NCBI GenBank assembly: GCA_012515825.1
Contig: JAAYXQ010000100.1
Span: 1-26,225 of the forward strand
Reading direction: 5' to 3'
DNA length: 26,225 nucleotides
From: Fibrobacter sp.
GTDB lineage: Bacteria > Fibrobacterota > Fibrobacteria > Fibrobacterales > Fibrobacteraceae
Numbering within the stretch: position 1 is the stretch's first letter; the number at the start of each line of letters is the position of its first letter. The notes under the pieces are model-generated. The model searched no databases, was not told the DNA's origin, and saw only the letters and a program-made list of their open reading frames with translations. Made by a program: the position numbers and the translations under genes. Positions 21,279 to 26,225 of the stretch are shown here, piece by piece.

Positions 21279-23185
21279 GTTTATTTTCAAAAGTATTTTT
21301 ATTGACTCAAATAGGGCTTCAAGCTCTTGTCGCATTCTTAAATCCTAATACCGAAGGGCTCTATACTTATGCCCCTCAAATTTTGCCTTTTATTGGGGTC
21401 ATTCCGTTTTTATTTTTCAAAAAAGGACGATCCTCTTTCATTCGAGGCCTGTACATCTTTTCTATTGTTTCCTTTGCCTTTTTAGCTCTTGATTATACAA
21501 TTAATGGGCACATAGGAATCATTCAACTAGCGATTACCTTTGTTCCTCTCTTTTTATTATGGTTAGTCTATTTTGTAAAATGGAATTACAGGCATCTTAA
21601 GAGCAAAGATTCTCTCGGAGCTTTAGGTCTTGCTTCTGTTTCTTGGGTGCTTTATGCTCTAGCTTTTCCGCCACTCCCTCTCGGTGTAGGCGCTCTTATT
21701 TTCTTAGTGCCTTGGTTTATTGTATTACAAAAGAAAAAACCTTCTGTAGCCCTTTTTGCCACTTTCTGGTCTGGGGTAATATACAATGCGATTAATTATT
21801 ACTGGATTTACAATGTAATGAAAGTGGGGCCTGCGGGCTTTATTTTACTAGGACTTTTTCTACTCATTGCCTACTTTAGTGCCTATAATGTATTAGCCGC
21901 TTTTGTTTTTATTCAAGCACAAAAAGTAAAAATCAAAGGGCATTCGATCTTAGTATGGCTTTTTCCATTTTTCTATGCAGGCTTAGAAATGACTCGAACA
22001 AAAGGAGATTTTAGTTTTCCTTGGAGCCATTTAGGGTACGCTTTAGGAAATCATTTGTCTCTCATCCAAGCTCTTTCTTGGATAGGCATTTTTGGATACA
22101 CCGCTTTAATTATAACTTCTAATATTTTAGTCACAAAAGCTTTTACAGAAAAGAAATACCGCTATTTTATTTTTACTCCAGTTGTAATTATCCTTTGTCT
22201 ATGGATTCAAGGAACAATTGTTCTATCGGCAAAAACCGCCCAGCCTTTTTATGAAGACCCTTCAGAAAAGTCTCCGATGATTGCGATGGTGCAACCTAGC
22301 ATTCCTCAAACAAAAAAATGGAGTAAAGCCTACTTTGATTCTGTAACTACCAAAACATGGTCTATCGTAGATGAGTTTCCTACTCTGCATGAAGTTGATT
22401 TGCTTGTTCTTGCAGAAACAGCAATCCCTGATATTCTAAAACGCCACCCAGATCAAATTCGTCATATTCGAAAAGTAGCAAGTGAAAATGGTTTAAATCT
22501 AATTGTGGGTGCTTTAGATTATGATAAAATAAAAAGAGAGGGTAAAGCCCCTTTGTTTAAATTGTATAACTCTGCTTTTTTATTTTACCCTGATTCACAC
22601 AACAAAAAAAATGAACGCTATATTAAACAACATCTAGTGCCTTTTAGTGAGCGAATTCCTTTTGATGATGTATTTCCAATATTAAACTATGTTGATTTTG
22701 GCGAGGGCGATTTTACACCAGGAACAGAAACCCCTGTTTATAAACCCTTTGATTGGACTCCTTATATTTGTTACGAAGCTATTTTTGGAGATCAAATACG
22801 TAGAGCCATACGAAATGGTTCTCGCATAATGGTCAACATAACTAACGACGGGTGGTTTGGTAAAAGTACTGCTCCAGGACAACACCTCAATCTGATTCGA
22901 TACAGAGCAATTGAAAACGGCTATCCTGTTGCTCGTAACGCCAACAGCGGCATTTCTGTATTTATTGATCAATACGGTCATCTAGATCAAAAGACGGGAC
23001 TATTTGAAGAAAAAATCATTGCAAGAAAAATGCCTCTACGCACAAGAGACACTCTATATACTCATATTGGAGATGTAGTAGAGATAGGGCTGCTTGTTTT
23101 CTTTGCTATATACTTACTCTATATTTTAATTCCACTAATTTTAGATAAATTAAGGTATCGCAAGAATAAAAAAAGTGAACGATAA
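21275..23185 (+). CDS. lnt: Apolipoprotein N-acyltransferase
   Basis: Inner-membrane enzyme that adds the third acyl chain to lipoproteins. At 636 residues it is clearly longer than E. coli Lnt (512). The extra part is N-terminal: three or so added membrane helices (about residues 6-105) before the usual SVSWVLYALAFPPLPLGVGA opening. The nitrilase-like domain spans about 330-600, with the catalytic trio Glu381 (LVLAETAIP), Lys451 (IKQHLVPFSERIP) and Cys499 (PYICYEAIFGD), plus ITNDGWFGKSTAPGQHLNL and ARNANSGIS. A final helix (about 604-622) anchors the end. The ATG overlaps rsmI. The window also has two candidate lipoproteins that it could process. Confidence 0.94.
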   Translation: MSLFSKVFLLTQIGLQALVAFLNPNTEGLYTYAPQILPFIGVIPFLFFKKGRSSFIRGLYIFSIVSFAFLALDYTINGHIGIIQLAITFVPLFLLWLVYFVKWNYRHLKSKDSLGALGLASVSWVLYALAFPPLPLGVGALIFLVPWFIVLQKKKPSVALFATFWSGVIYNAINYYWIYNVMKVGPAGFILLGLFLLIAYFSAYNVLAAFVFIQAQKVKIKGHSILVWLFPFFYAGLEMTRTKGDFSFPWSHLGYALGNHLSLIQALSWIGIFGYTALIITSNILVTKAFTEKKYRYFIFTPVVIILCLWIQGTIVLSAKTAQPFYEDPSEKSPMIAMVQPSIPQTKKWSKAYFDSVTTKTWSIVDEFPTLHEVDLLVLAETAIPDILKRHPDQIRHIRKVASENGLNLIVGALDYDKIKREGKAPLFKLYNSAFLFYPDSHNKKNERYIKQHLVPFSERIPFDDVFPILNYVDFGEGDFTPGTETPVYKPFDWTPYICYEAIFGDQIRRAIRNGSRIMVNITNDGWFGKSTAPGQHLNLIRYRAIENGYPVARNANSGISVFIDQYGHLDQKTGLFEEKIIARKMPLRTRDTLYTHIGDVVEIGLLVFFAIYLLYILIPLILDKLRYRKNKKSER

Positions 23186-23198
23186 AGCGTCGTTCACT
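23168..23198 (-). terminator. Minus-strand intrinsic terminator overlapping the 3' end of lnt
   Basis: A 9-bp stem, AGTGAACGA (23174-23182) with TCGTTCACT (23190-23198), and a 7-base loop. On the minus strand it is followed by seven T (23174-23168), the first of which pairs in the stem. It ends the transcript of the minus gene at 23225. The hairpin contains the last codons and the stop of lnt. Confidence 0.85.
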
Positions 23199-23224
23199 GG
23201 ATTAAAAGCAAAGTAGGTCAAATA

Positions 23225-23866
23225 CTATAGAAGAAGTGTATGAGGCCAGTGCCCTGATTTAGGGCGTTCAAGAAGTTTTGCACTAGGAAGAATGGTAGAT
23301 ATTTTCTTAGCTAGCACTGGCAAAATCAACTGGTCTTCTCGCCCAAAATAAACAATCGTTTCTCCCTTATTCTCAAGAGGTTCTTCGATTTTATTATGGC
23401 ACAAAAAATCTAGACCTGAAGCCAGCGTTTCTGGATTCATTTTCAAAGCAGTTTCCATCCACGCTTCTTGAATCAATTCATCACATGAGCCCATCAGTTC
23501 TAAAAAGCTTTCTAGAGTGGGCTTAATCGCCTTTGTAACTTGACGTGAAAGCATCTCTACATTGCGCACAGACCATCCACCATCTTCATCACAAAAATCA
23601 TACACAGGTGCAAGTAAAATCCATTTTTGCCCAGCAGGCCTATCTTTTGCTGAAAGCATTAAACACAAAGATCCAAAACCCCAAGCCACAACACAATCGG
23701 CACTTTTTAGACCAGCAATCGAGGTGTAAAGATTTTTTGGCTCTTTCATTAGTTGTTCAAAAGCAATAAAAGTATGATCGGACTCAGACGATGCTTCGAC
23801 AAGATCGTCTTCCCATATACCCATATTTGCGGCCCAATCAGAAAGCCAAAACCATTTTTCGCTCAT
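23225..23866 (-). CDS. BioH-like alpha/beta-hydrolase with Gly at the nucleophile position
   Basis: A 213-residue cytoplasmic protein with the outline of a BioH/BioG-type alpha/beta hydrolase: WLSDWAANMGIWED near the N-terminus (like the HGWg...vW block), the elbow strand CVVAWGFGSLCLMLSA (58-73), then a helical lid, an acid in YFGREDQLILP (Asp178) and SGHWPH (His206). In the elbow the nucleophile serine is Gly63 (A-W-G-F-G for G-W-S-L-G). Asp and His are kept. The ATG at 23866 has GGAG 9 bases upstream and is preferred over upstream starts. It has its own promoter (23972-24000) and terminator. No biotin genes are near, so a link to pimelate is not supported. The fold is fairly sure and the function is not. 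Confidence 0.65.
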   Translation of the reverse strand: MSEKWFWLSDWAANMGIWEDDLVEASSESDHTFIAFEQLMKEPKNLYTSIAGLKSADCVVAWGFGSLCLMLSAKDRPAGQKWILLAPVYDFCDEDGGWSVRNVEMLSRQVTKAIKPTLESFLELMGSCDELIQEAWMETALKMNPETLASGLDFLCHNKIEEPLENKGETIVYFGREDQLILPVLAKKISTILPSAKLLERPKSGHWPHTLLL

Positions 23867-23971
23867 GATTGTCGTCTCCATTTGTTCAAAATTTTCTCTC
23901 CAATAATTTTTTCCAAAACAACTATGCAATATTAAAAAGCTGTAGAAAAAAATGGAATACTCCTATATCAT

Positions 23972-24000
23972 TTTATACAATATTTAGAGTCATTTTACAA
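23972..24000 (-). promoter_or_regulatory. Sigma-70-type promoter for the BioH-like gene
   Basis: On the minus strand TTGTAA (23995-24000) and TATAAA (23972-23977) are 17 bases apart, and a start near 23965 would give a leader of about 100 bases. The leader contains an AGGAG (minus, about 23958-23962) that is not followed by a usable start codon, so the gene's own GGAG near its ATG is the working site. Confidence 0.7.
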
Positions 24001-24009
24001 GAAAAAAGT

Positions 24010-25071
24010 TTATTCGTCTAAATTAAGGATTTCTGCCTGTATCGTAAGATCTTCAGGATAATATTGTAAGGCTTTTTTAAGAAATCGAAGAGCTTCAGAA
24101 TTATCTTGTCGAAGAGAGGCTTCATAAGCCAAATTCTTAAATCCATAAATGGATTCATTATTCTTATGTTTTGCAGCTTGCTCATAAGCTTGTTCTGCTC
24201 GATCCCACCATTTGGCATCAAAAGCAAGATTCCCAAGGAATATGGCGGCATCCGAAAAACTAGGCTTAATCTGAAGAGCTTGAGATAAAATATCCATCGC
24301 CATATATTCTTGTTTTCCTTCGACAAGGACATCGGCCAGTTTATAAAGCAAAGAAACATCATCTGGACGAATCACTAATGCTTCTCGATAGGCACCTGCG
24401 CTTGCATCAAAATCTTTTTTAAGCCTGTAAACATCTCCTAAATACACTAAAAAGTCTATTTCTTCTGGATTTTTAGTGTAAGCCTTACGCACTAAGTCTA
24501 TCGCGAGATCAAAGTCCTCAAGAGCGATATAAGCTTCTGAAAGCTGGTATACAATGGTAATATCGATAGAATCTAATTGGTAGGCTTTTTGAAGTGCTTT
24601 GACAGTGCCCACTTTATCACCTGTTCGTGTATAAGCCTCACCTAAGAATAACCAACCTGAACTATTTGTAGGCTCAAGAGTTAACGCCCGATGATACGTG
24701 GCGATACTTTCTGGATATAATTTCAATCGAAAATAAACAGAGGCCAAATTGAATAAAGCTGGAGAAAATTTACCCATAGAAAAATCTACCGCTTTTCGAT
24801 AAGCCGCTGCTGCTTCAGGGTATTTCTCTGTCTGGAATAAGCAATTTCCAGTGTTAAAACTTACTGCCACAGGATCAGCCCCGCGAGCAAGAGCTTTTCG
24901 ATAAAGTAAAATAGCCTGCGGGTAACGCCCTTCTTGATACAAAGCATTCGCCCTATCTAAAAGAGCATCACTTTCTTGAACGGCAAATGCACAGACAGAA
25001 AAGAAACTTATAAAGAAAAAAATGGCTTTCATACAAGTCGCTTTTGAAATAAGATTTTTTTTGTTTATCAT
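24010..25071 (-). CDS. Secreted tetratricopeptide-repeat protein
   Basis: A 353-residue protein made almost wholly of TPR helix pairs (about nine), after a signal peptide (hydrophobic core AIFFFISFFSVCAFA). Repeats carry the usual pattern of W/Y/F at position 4, G/A at 8 and P near 32, e.g. ANALYQEGRYPQAILLYRKA, GWLFLGEAYTRTGDKVGTVKAL and DAAIFLGNLAFDAKWWDRAE. TPRs bind partners; no enzyme motif is present. The ATG at 25071 is preferred because AGGA lies 8 bases before it; an ATG at 25032 would start closer to the signal peptide but has no such site. It is 149 bases downstream of the TonB-like gene and is probably in the same operon with ExbD, suggesting a periplasmic scaffold for the energy-transduction complex. 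Confidence 0.85.
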   Translation of the reverse strand: MINKKNLISKATCMKAIFFFISFFSVCAFAVQESDALLDRANALYQEGRYPQAILLYRKALARGADPVAVSFNTGNCLFQTEKYPEAAAAYRKAVDFSMGKFSPALFNLASVYFRLKLYPESIATYHRALTLEPTNSSGWLFLGEAYTRTGDKVGTVKALQKAYQLDSIDITIVYQLSEAYIALEDFDLAIDLVRKAYTKNPEEIDFLVYLGDVYRLKKDFDASAGAYREALVIRPDDVSLLYKLADVLVEGKQEYMAMDILSQALQIKPSFSDAAIFLGNLAFDAKWWDRAEQAYEQAAKHKNNESIYGFKNLAYEASLRQDNSEALRFLKKALQYYPEDLTIQAEILNLDE

Positions 25072-25220
25072 TGCTTTCATCCTATTTTCTTTCTCTATAT
25101 AAAACTCTTTCCTTTTATATCGTTTATTCCATATCTTCTTTTCTGCATGTGCTTACTTCCGCGTTTCATAACTTATATCAATAGTCACAGTAAAAAATTA
25201 CGTCCGTTTATCATCTTACA

Positions 25221-25853
25221 TTAATCTCGGAATTTAATTTCAAAAGGTTGTTCCATACCGCAAAATGGCACTGCACGACCAGCTTTTTTTGCTGGAGCAA
25301 AAGTCATTTGAGATAACGCTTGTTTACCTGCTTGCGCAAGGCCTTTGCCCACAGGCATTTCTTCTAAAACTCGAATATCATAAACTCGACCTTGAACATC
25401 TACACAAAAAGAAAGCCGCAGTAATGCATCTTGTTCATTATCTCTAATGCTTTGCGGAGGAGAAAACGCGGGCAAACCACGACTTGTCGGTTTTTCATCG
25501 ACGTCTCCAGTTTCTTTTGTAAAGCCCCCGCCTCGAATTCCTGTGACGAGTTCATCATTTATAGCAGCTCCATCAGCACCACCCACGCTATTTAAATCCA
25601 TTGAAAAACGAGGGCCTGATTTGGGCGAACGACTTGTGGATTTTTGACGGCTGGGTTTTCGAGTGGGCTTTTTCTTTTCAATTTGTTTTTTGACTTCTTC
25701 TGGTTTCTTAATCTGTATTTCCGTTTTAACGTATTTATTCGTTCGAATAAAATCACCTTTAATAAAAAAGTTTGCAAGTGTCACCGAGAAAACGAGCAAG
25801 AAACTAGACAGTACCGCTGCAACAAAAATCAAAAATCGCTTAATCCATTTCAT
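25221..25853 (-). CDS. TonB-like energy transducer
   Basis: A 210-residue inner-membrane protein: one membrane helix (about residues 7-29), a Lys/Pro/Glu-rich stretch (IKKPEEVKKQIEKKKPTRKP) that can span the periplasm, a Gly/Ser-rich linker (40-135), and a C-terminal TonB/AgmX-type beta domain. That domain starts near LLRLSFCVDVQGRVYDIRVLEE, continues through VGKGLAQAGKQALSQMTFAPAKKAG, and ends at PFEIKFRD. Two Cys (in SFCVDV and PFCGME) may form a disulphide. It takes proton-motive energy from ExbBD to outer-membrane receptors, or to a gliding/AgmX-like system. It starts 10 bases after exbD, as expected for an operon, and the receptor is not in the window. Confidence 0.8.
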   Translation of the reverse strand: MKWIKRFLIFVAAVLSSFLLVFSVTLANFFIKGDFIRTNKYVKTEIQIKKPEEVKKQIEKKKPTRKPSRQKSTSRSPKSGPRFSMDLNSVGGADGAAINDELVTGIRGGGFTKETGDVDEKPTSRGLPAFSPPQSIRDNEQDALLRLSFCVDVQGRVYDIRVLEEMPVGKGLAQAGKQALSQMTFAPAKKAGRAVPFCGMEQPFEIKFRD

Positions 25854-25863
25854 AGAAAACCCA

Positions 25864-26225
25864 CTAATCGGATTGTGCCGCTATCGAAACTTTTTTAACA
25901 CCCGATAAGTTACAGGCATCAATCACCTGAACTAAAGTTCCCGTAACAGCCCCTTTATCGGCAATCACAACAGCTTCTCGATCTGGAGTTTTTGCAAGCG
26001 TTTGTTTCAAAATATCTTGTAAAGAAGCCATATCCACTTGGCGTTCGTGAATATGAATCGTTCCTTCACGAGTAATTGCAATCAGTATATTTTCTTTCTC
26101 TAATTGACTTGCACTTTGTGCTTGCGGCTTTGTTACATCCACACCTGTTTCTCTAGTAAATGACGAGGTCACCACAAAAAAGATTAAAAGAATAAAAACG
26201 ATATCCATTAAAGGACCCATTTCTA
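25864..26225 (-). CDS. exbD: ExbD/TolR-family proton-channel subunit, N-terminus cut off
   Basis: Inner-membrane partner of ExbB that couples proton flow to TonB-like proteins. The window holds about 120 residues; the frame continues past 26225, since a Glu codon precedes the first Met seen here and the cytoplasmic tail is missing. The single helix is MGPLMDIVFILLIFFVVTSSF, with the key Asp (EMGPL.D.VF motif) that carries protons. The periplasmic domain (about 40-118) has the ExbD pattern ILIAITREGTIHIHERQVDMASLQ and ends ...DACNLSGVKKVSIAAQSD. An exbB gene is expected just upstream, outside the window. A 10-base gap links it to the TonB-like gene. Confidence 0.9.
   Translation of the reverse strand, partial: EMGPLMDIVFILLIFFVVTSSFTRETGVDVTKPQAQSASQLEKENILIAITREGTIHIHERQVDMASLQDILKQTLAKTPDREAVVIADKGAVTGTLVQVIDACNLSGVKKVSIAAQSD

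Noticed and set aside
24018..24362. 114-codon frame on the minus strand inside the TPR gene
   Set aside because: Same strand, other frame; the TPR frame has a regular repeat pattern, and this one has none.
25095..25169. Small basic 24-residue open frame in the spacer between the TonB-like and TPR genes
   Set aside because: No ribosome-binding site, no likeness to known small proteins, and a frame of this size is expected by chance.
1..26225. CRISPR array, insertion sequence, integrase or phage genes
   Set aside because: I looked for regular direct repeats, transposase motifs and terminal inverted repeats and saw none. This was a reading by eye, so short or degenerate copies could be missed.

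Overview
The window is a piece of a Gram-negative, AT-rich bacterial chromosome, most likely from the Fibrobacterota or a close relative. The main clue is the protein at 16218-17069, which looks like the TIGR02147 family, a paralogous family known mainly from Fibrobacter succinogenes. Supporting signs are the full outer-membrane gene set (BamA, Skp/OmpH, LpxH-like, Lnt, ExbD/TonB-like), a PEGA-domain secreted protein, and anaerobe-type genes (rubredoxin; a phenylacetate-CoA ligase paired with an ACT-domain protein). Base composition looks lower in GC than the cultured rumen Fibrobacter, so a low-GC lineage is likely. The genus is not settled by the sequence.

Layout. Positions 1-3212 hold a truncated DUF3078-like outer-membrane protein, pdxB, a small beta-barrel-like protein and trpS. 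Positions 3285-6881 are a tight plus-strand operon: RNase D, tatA, tatC, a TatB-like segment fused in frame to 5-formyltetrahydrofolate cyclo-ligase, and a SpoU-family rRNA methyltransferase. Positions 6895-10178 (minus) hold skp/ompH and a bamA with a large insertion in its third POTRA domain. Positions 10396-12167 (plus) are paaK plus an ACT protein, closed by a strong bidirectional terminator. Positions 12240-14808 hold a PEGA protein, rubredoxin (not annotated by simple length cut-offs), an RsmF-like m5C methyltransferase and tRNA-Gln(CUG).

Positions 14851-19232 are the accessory-looking part. A lipoprotein is translationally coupled to the TIGR02147 regulator. A divergent spacer carries helically spaced GAAC repeats and an orphan plus-strand terminator. 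It is followed by three plus-strand genes of unknown role: a membrane-anchored alpha/beta-hydrolase-like protein without its nucleophile, a protein made of two tandem copies of one domain, and a two-TM protein. Positions 19229-23185 return to envelope and translation functions (lpxH-like, a small lipoprotein, rsmI, lnt). Positions 23225-26225 (minus) hold a second nucleophile-less alpha/beta hydrolase with a good promoter, then a TPR protein, a TonB-like protein and a truncated exbD, which together look like a TonB/ExbBD energy-transduction operon.

The common theme is envelope building (Bam, Tat, lipoprotein acylation, lipid A, TonB energy) mixed with RNA modification genes. I see no phage genes, transposases, CRISPR array or defence system. 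The most unusual items are the TatB/cyclo-ligase fusion, the BamA insertion, the TIGR02147-lipoprotein unit with its spacer, and the adjacent three-gene cassette.
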